Shown here piece after piece: positions 1 through 8,377 of a stretch of 23,572 nucleotides of DNA. Source of the stretch: JAYOFM01 sp038117225 (GTDB lineage: Bacteria; Pseudomonadota; Alphaproteobacteria; Rhodospirillales; Casp-alpha2); NCBI GenBank assembly GCA_038117225.1, contig JAYOFM010000057.1:1-23572 (forward strand). The letters run 5' to 3'. Position numbers and translations under genes: made by a program. Positions within the stretch are counted from its first letter, which is position 1. Every line of letters starts with the position of its first letter. The notes under the pieces are model-generated. The model was not told where the DNA came from. It did not search any database and worked only from the letters and a program-made list of their open reading frames with translations.

Positions 1-49
1 CGCCGCAAACGCACCAAGAACAAACCCGTCGAGATACGATCCTAGGAAA

Positions 50-126
50 TGGCTGGGGCGGGAGGATTCGAACCTCCGAATGCCGGCATCAAAAGCCGGT
101 GCCTTAGGCCACTTGGCTACGCCCCA
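50..126 (-). tRNA. tRNA-Gln (anticodon TTG)
   Basis: A complete cloverleaf reads on the minus strand. The acceptor stem is TGGGGCG paired with CGCCCCA. The anticodon stem CCGGC/GCCGG encloses the loop TTTTGAT, and the T-arm is GGAGG-TTCGAAT-CCTCC. The anticodon TTG (plus-strand positions 90-92) reads CAA glutamine codons. The discriminator is G and the terminal CCA is encoded in the genome (50-52). The tRNA lies just downstream of ispE in the same orientation but has its own promoter. Confidence 0.97.
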
Positions 127-135
127 ACGGTGCGA

Positions 136-164
136 TTAATAAGGTTTCATTCGGCCGGCGGCAA
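136..164 (-). promoter_or_regulatory. Promoter of tRNA-Gln
   Basis: On the minus strand a -35 box TTGCCG (159-164) and a -10 box TATTAA (136-141) are separated by exactly 17 bases. The mature tRNA 5' end is 9 bases after the -10 box, so the transcript would carry only a very short 5' leader. The assignment rests on sequence match and spacing only. Confidence 0.6.
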
Positions 165-202
165 TCCCTTCTCGCACCCGTGCGTCGCGGCGAAGGTACG
201 CG

Positions 203-1084
203 TCAGGCAAGGACGCCGGCGGCCCCCCACCATTCGGCGTGAGCGGCGTCAATGTCGGCAACGGCTGAGATGGCCGCATCACGATCGGCGAACAAACCGA
301 AGCAGGTGGCGCCACTGCCGGACATGCGGGCCAGAAGACAGCCGGGCGCCGCCTCGAGAGCGGCCAACACCTCACCAATCACCGGGGCGATGGTCCGTGC
401 CGGAGCTTCCAGATCATTGCGGCGGGTGGCGAGGGCGCGCGCCAGTTCGGCGGCGTCGGTCGGCGAATTCCTTAGCCGCGCCGGATCCGAGAACGCGCCG
501 ACCCGCGCCTGGAACACGGCCGGCGTCGATAGCGGCACGCCCGGATTGACCAGCGCCAGGCCGGCGGCGGGCAACGGCGGCGCCGGGTCGAGTCGCTCGC
601 CAATGCCGCTCATATACATCGGACGACCGGCCAGACAGACCGGCACATCGGCGCCGAGGCCGAGGCCAAGCGGCATTAGAATATTCGCCGGCAACGATTC
701 GCCCCATAACCGGGAGAGACCGATCAACGTCGCAGCCGCGTCGGCCGATCCGCCACCGATACCGGCCGCGACGGGAAGATTCTTGCAAAGGTTGATATGG
801 GCACCGCGTCCGGGCTCCAAAACCTCGCCGAGGCGGCGCGCCGCCCTTAGCACCAGATTATCGGCAACCGAAAGGCCCGCGAGCGCACCGGCGAACGGGC
901 CCGTCACGTCAAGGATCAGGTCATCCGCCTCGCTCAGCGTCAGTACATCGGCCAGGTCGGCGAAGGCGACCAGACTGTCGAGCAGGTGATAACCGTCGTC
1001 ACGGCGGCCGGTAATATGCAGGGTCAGGTTGATCTTGGCCGGCGCCCGGACAACGACGGCCCGACCATCAGTCTCAGCCGCCAT
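203..1084 (-). CDS. ispE: 4-diphosphocytidyl-2-C-methyl-D-erythritol kinase
   Basis: This cytosolic GHMP-family kinase phosphorylates the 2-hydroxyl of 4-diphosphocytidyl-2-C-methyl-D-erythritol in the MEP pathway to isoprenoids. The protein has 293 residues, normal for IspE. Visible signatures are APAKINLTL at residues 14-22 with the active-site Lys17, the glycine-rich ATP loop PVAAGIGGGSADAA at 104-117, and GADVPVC with the likely catalytic Asp146. The ATG overlaps the end of the upstream TPR gene by 11 bases, so the two are probably translationally coupled. The tRNA-Gln follows 76 bases downstream. The family assignment is secure. Confidence 0.96.
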   Translation of the reverse strand: MAAETDGRAVVVRAPAKINLTLHITGRRDDGYHLLDSLVAFADLADVLTLSEADDLILDVTGPFAGALAGLSVADNLVLRAARRLGEVLEPGRGAHINLCKNLPVAAGIGGGSADAAATLIGLSRLWGESLPANILMPLGLGLGADVPVCLAGRPMYMSGIGERLDPAPPLPAAGLALVNPGVPLSTPAVFQARVGAFSDPARLRNSPTDAAELARALATRRNDLEAPARTIAPVIGEVLAALEAAPGCLLARMSGSGATCFGLFADRDAAISAVADIDAAHAEWWGAAGVLA

Positions 1085-2855
1085 TGGGCTTGGCGGGCTT
1101 GCCGCTTTTGGCGCCCTTGGCTTCTTCCTTAAGCGGGGGCAATCCGTTTTTCAGCTTCGCCTCAATGGAGTGCCTGACATCCTCGTCCGGACCGTTGGCC
1201 AAGGCGTGGTTCCATTGGAACGAGGCCTCGCGTTCACGGCCGGCCCGCCAATAGGCGTCACCGAGATGGTCATTGATAATCGGGTCCTGCGGCCGCAGTT
1301 CGACGGCCCGTTCCAGCTCCCGCACGGCGTTTTCATAGTCGCCCAGCTGGTAGTATCCCCAACCCAGACTGTCGACGATGTAGCCGTCCTTCGGCCGTTG
1401 CCTGACGGCCGTCTGGATCATCGCCAGCGCCCGATCCAGGTGCAGCCCCTGTTCCAGCCACGAATAACCGAGATAGTTGAGCACGAACGGCTGGTCCGGC
1501 TGGAATTCCAACGCCTTCAGGAAATCCGCCTCGGCGCGCGGCCACATCTTGGCCCGTTCCAAAGCGATGGCGCGCGAATTGAACAGACGCCAATGGTGCT
1601 TTGCCGGCGTGCCGACGCGTTCCATCGCTTGATCGTAGGCGGCAATGGCCTCGATCCAGGCCTTCTTGCCGCGCAACACGTCACCCAGGGTGATCAGCGG
1701 TGCCGGATCGTCGGTTCGCTGCTTGGCCATGTCACGCAACAGAACGGCGGCCTCGTCGACCCGTTTCAGTTCCTCCAGCGCGCTGGCGGTTCGCAAGCCG
1801 GCGGGCCAGGCGAAGGCGGAATTCTTGGCAATGCCGCGATACGTGGCGATGGCTTCTTCCAGCCGCCCTTCGCCTTCCAGAATTTCGCCGACGATGTAGC
1901 GCATGTTGGGAAAATCGGGTTTCAGAAACAGCGCCAACCGGCCGAGCACCAGTGCCGGGTCACTGTTGTTTTGCGCCTGCAGAATGCGGGCAATGCCGAA
2001 CAATGCCTCGGCCGCGCCGTCGCTCGCCGTGGCCACCAGTACCGGCGGGGCGTCGCGGCGCCCGACGCGCTCGATGAAGTCGCGCATGTGCGATGAATTG
2101 GGATGTTCCGACTGAAACAATGTGTAGAGCGCGCGTGCCCGCTCATGCTGGCCCATGCGCTCGTACAGACTGCCGAGCAAGATGGTCAGCCGAAGCGTCG
2201 GGCTGGGCTGGCTCTCGGTGACCTTGACCAGAAGTTTAACCGCGGCATCGAAGTTGCCGGCGAGATCGTTGATCAACGCGGCATGCAAATCGTGCAACAC
2301 CGAGGCGCCATCGGTCTTGGCCAACGCACCGAGCGTCTTCAGGGCCGCCGCCGTATCACCGGCGCCGACCTTGGCCCAGGCCAGAAACAGTGGCTTGGTA
2401 AACACGTTGAGGCCGGTGTCGGGCAATGGTGAAACGAGCTTTTCCACCGTGCCCCAATCCTGCCCGCGCATGGCCCTGGCAGCCAACGCCACCGGTGCCA
2501 AGGGCACCGGGTTGTCGGTGCTCGTCAGCTGCTCGGCCAGTGCCGCGGCCTTCTCCATGTCACCGGCCATTAGGGTCAGGATGAACGTGCGGCGCAGCAG
2601 ATCGGGCGCCTCTGGATCGTGTTTTAATGCGTGGCCGTAATACCGGGCCGCCGCGACGACATCGCGTCGCGCCTGCGCGAACCGTCCAGCCAGATAGCTT
2701 CCGCTGATGGTTCTGATGTCATCGTCCGAGGCGCTTGCACTCGGCGTGGCGGCGGATGCCGGCAAGGCGAACAATACGGCCGCGGCGATAAGGACGAAAA
2801 GGCGGGCGCTAATCGGATACGGTCGACATGTCATGATGCGGGCGGCGACTTTCAT
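1074..2855 (-). CDS. Exported tetratricopeptide-repeat protein
   Basis: This large protein is built from tetratricopeptide-type helical repeats, with stretches such as LNYLGYSWLEQG, VDSLGWGYYQLG and INDHLGDAYWRAG in its C-terminal third. Such repeats are protein-protein interaction scaffolds. The N-terminus has a basic segment, a hydrophobic run (LFVLIAAAVLFAL) and a PASA cleavage-like site, so it is probably secreted to the periplasm. The ATG at 2855 (593 residues) was chosen because it gives a compact signal peptide. ATG 2834 is also possible, the frame is open to 2918, and no start has a strong Shine-Dalgarno. The C-terminus is rich in Lys, Gly and Pro. It overlaps ispE by 11 bases. The exact function is unknown; a cell-envelope role is an inference from export. 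Confidence 0.88.
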   Translation of the reverse strand: MKVAARIMTCRPYPISARLFVLIAAAVLFALPASAATPSASASDDDIRTISGSYLAGRFAQARRDVVAAARYYGHALKHDPEAPDLLRRTFILTLMAGDMEKAAALAEQLTSTDNPVPLAPVALAARAMRGQDWGTVEKLVSPLPDTGLNVFTKPLFLAWAKVGAGDTAAALKTLGALAKTDGASVLHDLHAALINDLAGNFDAAVKLLVKVTESQPSPTLRLTILLGSLYERMGQHERARALYTLFQSEHPNSSHMRDFIERVGRRDAPPVLVATASDGAAEALFGIARILQAQNNSDPALVLGRLALFLKPDFPNMRYIVGEILEGEGRLEEAIATYRGIAKNSAFAWPAGLRTASALEELKRVDEAAVLLRDMAKQRTDDPAPLITLGDVLRGKKAWIEAIAAYDQAMERVGTPAKHHWRLFNSRAIALERAKMWPRAEADFLKALEFQPDQPFVLNYLGYSWLEQGLHLDRALAMIQTAVRQRPKDGYIVDSLGWGYYQLGDYENAVRELERAVELRPQDPIINDHLGDAYWRAGREREASFQWNHALANGPDEDVRHSIEAKLKNGLPPLKEEAKGAKSGKPAKPNGG

Positions 2856-2954
2856 TTGTTGCGGACACTCGTTACGGGCAGCAATTCTAGCCGGCGGGCG
2901 GGCGGGTGTCCCGACCATGTTATCGGTTCACGCCGACCCATCCACCTCTCCCAG

Positions 2955-4646
2955 CTACATGTTCGGGTAGTTCGGTCCGCCGCTGCCTTCCGGCACCACC
3001 CAGTGAATGTTCTGGGTCGGATCCTTGATATCGCAGGTTTTGCAGTGGACGCAGTTCTGTGCGTTGATCTGCAACCGCATGGCGCCGTCGCCGCTTTCTT
3101 CATCGGCCACATATTCATACACGCCGGCCGGGCAGAAGCGTTGTTCCGGTCCATCGTAGTCTGCGAGGTTGACGGCGACCGGTACGGCGTCGTCCTTCAG
3201 CGTCAGGTGGATCGGCTGGTCTTCCTCGTGGTTGGTGTTGGACAGGAACACCGATGACAGCTTGTCGAAACTGATGATCCCGTCCGGCTTCGGATAATCG
3301 ATCGGCGGACAGTCCTTGGCCTTCTTCAGCGCCGCGTGGTCAGCATGGTGGCCAAGAGTCCACGGCATCAGGAAGCCGAGCCCGAGGCAGTTCAACCACA
3401 TCTCCAGTCCGGCGACGATGGTACCCAGCATGATACCGAATTTGGACAGTGCCGGGCGGGCGTTGCGCACCTTATGCAAATCTGTCCACACCCAGGATTT
3501 GCGCACGGCGTCGGGATAGCTCGTCAGCTCATCGCTGGATCGGCCATCGCGAACGGCGGCGAAGGCGGCCTCGGCGGCCAGCATGCCGGTCTTCATGGCG
3601 TTGTGGCTGCCCTTGATGCGGGGCACGTTGAGAAAGCCGGCGGTACAGCCAATCAGGGCGCCACCTGGAAACACCAGCTTCGGAATCGACTGCAAGCCGC
3701 CTTCATTAATGGCCCGCGCGCCGTAGGCGACACGGCGACCGCCTTCCAGCATCGGACGGATCGCCGGGTGAGTCTTGAAGCGCTGCATCTCGTCGAATGG
3801 CGACATATGCGGATTGGCGTAATCCAAGGCGACGACGAATCCGATGGCGATTTGGCCCGCTTCCTGATGGTAGATGAAGCCGCCGCCGACGGTATCGCTG
3901 AGCGGCCAGCCTTGGGTGTGGATGACGGTACCCGGCTTGTGCTGTTCCGGCGCCGCGTCCCACAACTCCTTGATGCCGACGGCATAGGTTTGTGGCTCGG
4001 CACCCTGACGCAGATCGAATCTCTCCATCAGTTCCTTCGACAGATGGCCGCGCACGCCCTCGGCGAATAGCGTATATTTGGCGTGCAACTCCATGCCCGG
4101 TTCGAAATTGGGACCCCGCGTGCCGTCGCGCTTGACCCCCATGTTGCCGGTGGCGACACCCTTGACCGCGCCGGTGTCGTCGAACAACACCTCGGCGGCG
4201 GCAAAGCCTGGATAGACCTCCACGCCCATGGCTTCCGCCTGCTCGGCCAGCCATCGGGTGAGATTGCCGAGCGACAGGGTGTAACAGCCGGCGTTGCTCA
4301 TCAACGGCGGCAGCATGACATGCGGCATTTCAGTCTTGCCGTCGGCCTTCAATATCCAATGCCGATTGTCGGTGACCGGCACGCCGATGGGCGCGCCCCG
4401 GTCCTTCCAGTCGGGCAAAAGCTCGCCGAGGGCGATTGGGTCGACGACGGCACCGGACAGGATGTGGGCGCCGATTTCGGAGCCTTTTTCCAGCACGCAG
4501 ACGCTGAGCTCGTGTTCATGCTCGGCCGCCAGTTGCATCAATCGGATCGCCGCCGCGAGACCGGCCGGCCCGCCGCCGACGATCACCACGTCCAATTCCA
4601 TGGACTCGCGCTCGATGGGATCCTCGCTCGTCTCGTCGTCGGCCAT
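2955..4646 (-). CDS. Electron transfer flavoprotein-ubiquinone oxidoreductase (ETF-QO)
   Basis: This membrane-associated flavo-iron-sulfur enzyme passes electrons from electron transfer flavoprotein, reduced by acyl-CoA and related dehydrogenases, to ubiquinone. The 563-residue length fits the family. The N-terminus carries the FAD dinucleotide-binding motif VVIVGGGPAGLAAA. The C-terminus carries the four ligands of the [4Fe-4S] cluster: Cys505 (FCPAG), Cys532, Cys535 and Cys538 (NCVHCKTC). The ATG is preceded by GAGGAG with 6 bases of spacing. It is divergent from the uracil-DNA glycosylase. The ETF alpha/beta genes are not in this window. Confidence 0.96.
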   Translation of the reverse strand: MADDETSEDPIERESMELDVVIVGGGPAGLAAAIRLMQLAAEHEHELSVCVLEKGSEIGAHILSGAVVDPIALGELLPDWKDRGAPIGVPVTDNRHWILKADGKTEMPHVMLPPLMSNAGCYTLSLGNLTRWLAEQAEAMGVEVYPGFAAAEVLFDDTGAVKGVATGNMGVKRDGTRGPNFEPGMELHAKYTLFAEGVRGHLSKELMERFDLRQGAEPQTYAVGIKELWDAAPEQHKPGTVIHTQGWPLSDTVGGGFIYHQEAGQIAIGFVVALDYANPHMSPFDEMQRFKTHPAIRPMLEGGRRVAYGARAINEGGLQSIPKLVFPGGALIGCTAGFLNVPRIKGSHNAMKTGMLAAEAAFAAVRDGRSSDELTSYPDAVRKSWVWTDLHKVRNARPALSKFGIMLGTIVAGLEMWLNCLGLGFLMPWTLGHHADHAALKKAKDCPPIDYPKPDGIISFDKLSSVFLSNTNHEEDQPIHLTLKDDAVPVAVNLADYDGPEQRFCPAGVYEYVADEESGDGAMRLQINAQNCVHCKTCDIKDPTQNIHWVVPEGSGGPNYPNM

Positions 4647-4786
4647 GGTATTCTCCTCGCTCGGCGGTTCGGGCTTATCTCAATTTAGCGCCGGCCTTAT
4701 AGCATGCGACACGCCGCCGCCGCAGTCCAATTCCGACGTTCCCGTTGATCAGTGCGACAGCCGAGCACCGATGCTACACTGGCTCC

Positions 4787-5626
4787 ATGACCAACGGCCT
4801 TCACGATACGCACGCGGTTCTGCAATGGCATCTGGATGCGGGTGTCGACGAGACCATTGCCCACGCGCCCATTGACCGTTTGTCCCGGCCGAAGCCGGCG
4901 AAGACGGAGGCGATAGCTCCACCGGCACCGGCTCCGAAAGCAGCGTCACGGCCGCACACGGGACCACCGCCGACGCTGCCGCTGAAAGGCCAGGCCAAAG
5001 CAGCGCTGCCGCCGGCCGGCGAGGCAGCGGTGAAATCGGCGGTCGCCGCCGCGGCCGCCGCCGGCAGCGTCGCGGAACTGCATCAGGCGCTACAAGGTTT
5101 CGATGGTTGCGGGCTCAAGAAGACCGCCACCAATCTGGTGTTCACCGACGGCAACCCGGAAGCCTTGGTAATGTTCATCGGCGAGGGTCCGGGGGCGGAG
5201 GAAGACCGCCAGGGCCTGCCTTTCGTCGGTCCCAGCGGCAAGTTGCTGGACGCCATGCTGGCTTCCATCGGGCTCGACCGGACCAAGGTGATGATTTCCA
5301 ATACCGTGTTCTGGCGGCCGCCCGGCAATCGCACGCCGACACCGCAGGAAGCCGCCGTCTGCCAGCCGTTCATCGAGCGGCTGATCGAAATCGTCGATCC
5401 GAAAATTCTCGTCGCCCTCGGCGGGCCGGCGGCCAAGTCATTGCTCGGTGAAACGCAAGGTGTCGGACGGCTGCGCGGCCGCTGGTTCACTTATCAGACG
5501 CCCCGGCTATCCCATCCCATCGATGCCACCGCCATGTTCCATCCAGCCTATCTGTTGCGCACACCGGCCCAGAAGCGCGCGGCCTGGCAGGACCTGCGGG
5601 CCATCCGCCGCAAGCTGCTCGACTAA
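4787..5626 (+). CDS. Uracil-DNA glycosylase, family 4-like
   Basis: This base-excision repair enzyme removes uracil arising in DNA. Residues ~110-279 form the UDG fold, with motif A GEGPGAEED (132-140), WRPPGNRTPT (176-185) and the catalytic-loop motif HPAYLLR (252-258). Residues ~30-95 are a Pro/Ala-rich, low-complexity N-terminal extension. Classical family 4 enzymes bind a [4Fe-4S] cluster through four cysteines. Here only two positions remain (Cys108 and Cys192), and the others appear as Phe105 and Trp176. Similar proteins are, as far as I know, common in alphaproteobacteria. ATG 4787 was chosen because MTNGLHDTHAVL looks like a natural N-terminus; an in-frame ATG lies at 4745. Confidence 0.92.
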   Translation: MTNGLHDTHAVLQWHLDAGVDETIAHAPIDRLSRPKPAKTEAIAPPAPAPKAASRPHTGPPPTLPLKGQAKAALPPAGEAAVKSAVAAAAAAGSVAELHQALQGFDGCGLKKTATNLVFTDGNPEALVMFIGEGPGAEEDRQGLPFVGPSGKLLDAMLASIGLDRTKVMISNTVFWRPPGNRTPTPQEAAVCQPFIERLIEIVDPKILVALGGPAAKSLLGETQGVGRLRGRWFTYQTPRLSHPIDATAMFHPAYLLRTPAQKRAAWQDLRAIRRKLLD

Positions 5627-5658
5627 TCATACTGGCTCAGGGGGAAGTCTCTAACCGG

Positions 5659-5688
5659 TTGACGAATCAGGATGATTCACCGCATTAT
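5659..5688 (+). promoter_or_regulatory. Candidate promoter for the lytic transglycosylase-moaB unit
   Basis: TTGACG (5659-5664) matches a -35 box at five of six bases. CATTAT (5683-5688) matches a -10 box at four of six, with an 18-base spacer. A small inverted repeat GAATC/GATTC lies in the spacer. If the promoter is real, the TTG at 5659 is not a translation start. This is sequence inference only. Confidence 0.35.
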
Positions 5689-5757
5689 GCGATTCGAACT
5701 GGCGACGCCCCAAGGGCGCGCATAGGGCATCACGTGCTGGTGCAGCTTTTGGGGAAC

Positions 5758-7563
5758 GTGGCAATTCAAAATATTCAGTCTGGGCAGCGAAACGGTCCGA
5801 GGCTCGTAGTCATATTGGCGGCGGGCCTGTTATTGTTTGGCGTTGGCTCCGTCCGGGCGGCCGATCCCGAACTGCCGACGCCGCTCGGCGACACGGACAT
5901 CAAGCGCTACCAACAAATATTCGACGTCCAGGAGCGCGGCGATTGGAAGACCGCCGATCGTCTGGTCAAGCAACTGGCCGACCCCCTGTTGCTCGGCCAC
6001 GTGCTGGCGCAGCGCTATCTGCATCCCAATCGCTATCGCTCCAAGTATAAGGAGCTGAAGGCCTGGATGGCGAGCTACGCGGACCATCCGGATGCCCGGC
6101 GACTCTATAAGCTGGCGTTGCGCCGCAAGCCGGCCAACTGGCGTTCTCCGAAGCCGCCAATCGTGGCCAAGGGCGCGACCCAGGCCGCCATGGTTTCGGG
6201 ACGCGCCGAGGCGCCACCATCACGCAATCTCAACGCCAAGAACCGGTCACGGGCACGCTCCCTGCAAGCCCGTGTCACAAAGGCGTTGCGGCGCGGCCAG
6301 ACGCTGGTCGCCAAGAAATTGATCGACAGCACCGACGCCAAGCGACTGCTGTCGGCCGCCGAACACGATATCCTCAAGGGCAAACTGGCCAAGGGTTATT
6401 TCCATCACGGCCGTATCGAATGGGCCGGCCAATGGGCTGAAGCGGCGGTCAATCGTTCCGGCGCGCTGGTGCCGGAAGCCCATTGGACGCTCGGGCTGGT
6501 GCAGTGGCGCCAAGGGAATTTCGCCGGCGCGACGGAGCATTTCAGAGCCGCCGCCGAAGGACCCCGCACGGGTGAAAACCTCGCTGGCGCCGCCGCCTTC
6601 TGGGCCGCCCGGGGCGCGCTGAAAAGCGGCCAACCAGCGCGCGTCGCCCCGCTGCTCGAAATCGCCGCGAAGGATCAACGCGGATTCTACGGCCTGCTTG
6701 CTCGCTCCATTCTAGGACAACGGTTGGGATTTCGGTGGACGCCGCCGCCGCTTCCGGCCAGCGCGTTCACGGCTCTCGACCGGCAGGCCGCGGGCCGCCG
6801 CGCCTTGGCATTGCTGCAAATCGGCGAAGTGCGTCGCGCCGAGCGTGAGTTGGCGCCGCTCGCTACCGTTGCCCTGTCCAATTCGGATCGCGATCTAGCG
6901 CTCGGCTTGCTCGGCGTTGCGGCACGCGGCGGCATGGCCTCGCTGGCGGTCAAGCTGGACGCCCGGCTGTTTCCCAACGGTGGCGGCTACGATGGTGCCG
7001 CCTATCCGATTCCGGAATGGATGCCGGGCGAGGACTTCAGCGTCGACCGGGCGTTGGTCTATGCGCTGATCCGCCAGGAAAGCCGCTTCAACCCGAAGGC
7101 CAAGAGCTGGGCCGGCGCGCGTGGCTTGATGCAGATCATGCCCGGTACCGCGCGCTTCGTCGCGCGTTCGGAAGGCGTGCGCTGGAAGGGCCGGCGACAT
7201 CTGTTCACACCGGAAACCAATCTCGATCTTGGTCAACGCTATATTGTCATGCTGCTGGATGAAAAAGTCGTCGGCGGCGACATGTTCCTGCTCGCCGCCG
7301 CCTGGAATGGCGGCCCCGGCAACCTGTCGAAATGGCGCAAGGTGCACGATTACGATCCTGATCCGCTGTATTTCATCGAAGCCATTCCCAATCGTGAAAC
7401 CCGGCATTTCGTCAAGGAAGTGCTGGCCAATCTCTGGATCTACCGCGACCGGCTCGCGCAGGCGGCGCCATCGCTGCAAGCCGTTGCCCGGGGTGCCGCG
7501 CCGGTGTATACCGCGCTCGGCCACGGCAACGCGGAGATTGCGGAAAATGGGACCCGGCAATAG
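5758..7563 (+). CDS. Soluble lytic murein transglycosylase (SLT domain)
   Basis: This periplasmic enzyme cleaves the MurNAc-GlcNAc bond of peptidoglycan, forming 1,6-anhydro ends. The N-terminus has a hydrophobic export segment (LVVILAAGLLLFGVG) ending near VRAADPE. A long alpha-helical, superhelix-like region follows, as in Slt70. The C-terminal SLT domain contains ALIRQESRFNP with the catalytic Glu codon at 7078-7080, GARGLMQIMPGTA, and AAAWNGGPGN. The start is uncertain: GTG 5758 puts the export segment near the N-terminus, but GTG 5734, TTG 5749 and TTG 5659 are also in frame, and the last may be a promoter element. The gene overlaps moaB by 17 bases. Confidence 0.9.
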   Translation: MAIQNIQSGQRNGPRLVVILAAGLLLFGVGSVRAADPELPTPLGDTDIKRYQQIFDVQERGDWKTADRLVKQLADPLLLGHVLAQRYLHPNRYRSKYKELKAWMASYADHPDARRLYKLALRRKPANWRSPKPPIVAKGATQAAMVSGRAEAPPSRNLNAKNRSRARSLQARVTKALRRGQTLVAKKLIDSTDAKRLLSAAEHDILKGKLAKGYFHHGRIEWAGQWAEAAVNRSGALVPEAHWTLGLVQWRQGNFAGATEHFRAAAEGPRTGENLAGAAAFWAARGALKSGQPARVAPLLEIAAKDQRGFYGLLARSILGQRLGFRWTPPPLPASAFTALDRQAAGRRALALLQIGEVRRAERELAPLATVALSNSDRDLALGLLGVAARGGMASLAVKLDARLFPNGGGYDGAAYPIPEWMPGEDFSVDRALVYALIRQESRFNPKAKSWAGARGLMQIMPGTARFVARSEGVRWKGRRHLFTPETNLDLGQRYIVMLLDEKVVGGDMFLLAAAWNGGPGNLSKWRKVHDYDPDPLYFIEAIPNRETRHFVKEVLANLWIYRDRLAQAAPSLQAVARGAAPVYTALGHGNAEIAENGTRQ

Positions 7564-8092
7564 CGATCCGAAAAGCGGCGATTTCGTTCCCGTCAACATC
7601 GCCGTCCTCACCGTTTCCGATACCCGAACGCTTGAAGATGACCGCTCCGGCGACGTGCTGGTCGCGCGTCTCAGCGAGGCCGGCCATTTCCTCGCCGACC
7701 GCGCCATCTGCAAAGATGACACCCACGCCATTGAGGCCAAGCTGCTGGAATGCATCGACGATCCCGGCATCGACGTGGTGCTGACCACCGGTGGCACCGG
7801 CGTCACCGGCCGCGACGTCACCCCGGAAGCGGTGCTCAACGTGGTGGAAAAGGAAATTCCTGGCTTTGGCGAATTGTTTCGCTGGATCAGCTTTCAGAAG
7901 ATCAAGACCTCGACCATTCAGTCCCGCGCCACCGCCGGCGTCGCCCGCGGCACCTACATCTTCGCCCTGCCCGGCTCGCCTGGCGCCTGCAAGGATGCCT
8001 GGGACGAAATCCTGGTGCAGCAACTGGACATCCGCCACAAGCCCTGCAACTTCGTCGAATTGATGCCGAGATTGCGCGAACACGAAGACTGA
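7547..8092 (+). CDS. moaB: Molybdenum cofactor biosynthesis protein B
   Basis: This MogA/MoaB-fold protein is thought to adenylylate molybdopterin before molybdate insertion. The 181-residue product contains AVLTVSDTR near the N-terminus, the signature TTGGTGVTGRDVTPEA, and ALPGSPGACKDAW, which together are diagnostic of the family. The ATG overlaps the upstream transglycosylase gene by 17 bases and has a GGAG about 8-10 bases upstream. Translational coupling with a cell-wall enzyme looks like genome compaction and does not imply a shared pathway. An intrinsic terminator follows directly. Confidence 0.94.
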   Translation: MGPGNSDPKSGDFVPVNIAVLTVSDTRTLEDDRSGDVLVARLSEAGHFLADRAICKDDTHAIEAKLLECIDDPGIDVVLTTGGTGVTGRDVTPEAVLNVVEKEIPGFGELFRWISFQKIKTSTIQSRATAGVARGTYIFALPGSPGACKDAWDEILVQQLDIRHKPCNFVELMPRLREHED

Positions 8093-8106
8093 GTTGTCGG
8101 TGATAT

Positions 8107-8139
8107 TCGTCGATCGGGCCGAATATTCGACGATTTTTT
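8107..8139 (+). terminator. Intrinsic terminator after moaB
   Basis: The stem TCGTCGA (8107-8113) pairs with TCGACGA (8127-8133) and is followed at once by six T residues (8134-8139). The start is 14 bases after the moaB stop. A competing stem, ATATTCG (8103-8109) with CGAATAT (8120-8126), overlaps it. Confidence 0.7.
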
Positions 8140-8149
8140 CCTGCAACTC

Positions 8150-8178
8150 TTGAAAATTTGCACGAACATCTATATATT
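8150..8178 (+). promoter_or_regulatory. Strong sigma-70-like promoter upstream of a structured leader
   Basis: TTGAAA (8150-8155) and TATATT (8173-8178) each match the consensus at five of six bases and are exactly 17 bases apart. They lie in a local A+T-rich pocket right after the moaB terminator. Transcription would start near 8185 and run through the GC-rich leader into the 43-codon ORF. Confidence 0.65.
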
Positions 8179-8184
8179 ATGACG

Positions 8185-8377
8185 CGAAGTCAGGTGCCCG
8201 TTTCCGGGCCCGGGCCGACGGCCTAGGCGCCATGCGCCGATAGGCGGCGGCCGGGACAACCCTCTCTCACGGACAACACCTCTGGAAGCCCCGAGCTGTT
8301 GCAACCGCGCGGCCGCGTCGCCGCCGCCGCGCCCGAGCGCTCGCGCCCATGGCGCGGCGCCGAGAGAGGATATTCCC
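8185..8377 (+). ncRNA. Candidate structured 5' leader RNA
   Basis: This stretch of about 190 bases between the promoter and the small ORF is rich in inverted repeats. GCCCG/CGGGC (8196-8209) has a 4-base loop. A longer composite hairpin at 8213-8252 is topped by GGCGC-CAT-GCGCC, and CGCGCC-CAT-GGCGCG (8342-8356) has the same three-base loop. CCTCTCTC at 8261-8268 is the exact complement of the purine tract GAGAGAGG at 8362-8369, which serves as Shine-Dalgarno for the ATG at 8378. This arrangement could hide or expose the ribosome site. I recognise no known riboswitch class. It could also be simply a long untranslated leader of a decayed gene. Confidence 0.4.

Noticed and set aside
1..45. Possible C-terminal tail of a plus-strand gene entering from the left edge (14 basic residues, then TAG)
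   Set aside because: The frame is open but far too short to recognise, and nothing in the window supports coding.
252..989. Long plus-strand frame opposite ispE, and similar frames opposite most genes here
   Set aside because: Mirror frames are expected in GC-rich coding DNA. The products are Arg/Ala/Pro-rich without motifs, while the other strand encodes recognised proteins.
5630..5716. tRNA-like look (GATTCGAAC and a following GCCCC) before the transglycosylase gene
   Set aside because: No acceptor, anticodon or T-stem pairing could be made on either strand.
8150..8377. Molybdenum-cofactor riboswitch, considered because moaB is adjacent
   Set aside because: The leader lies downstream of moaB and its terminator, and the conserved motif was not seen.
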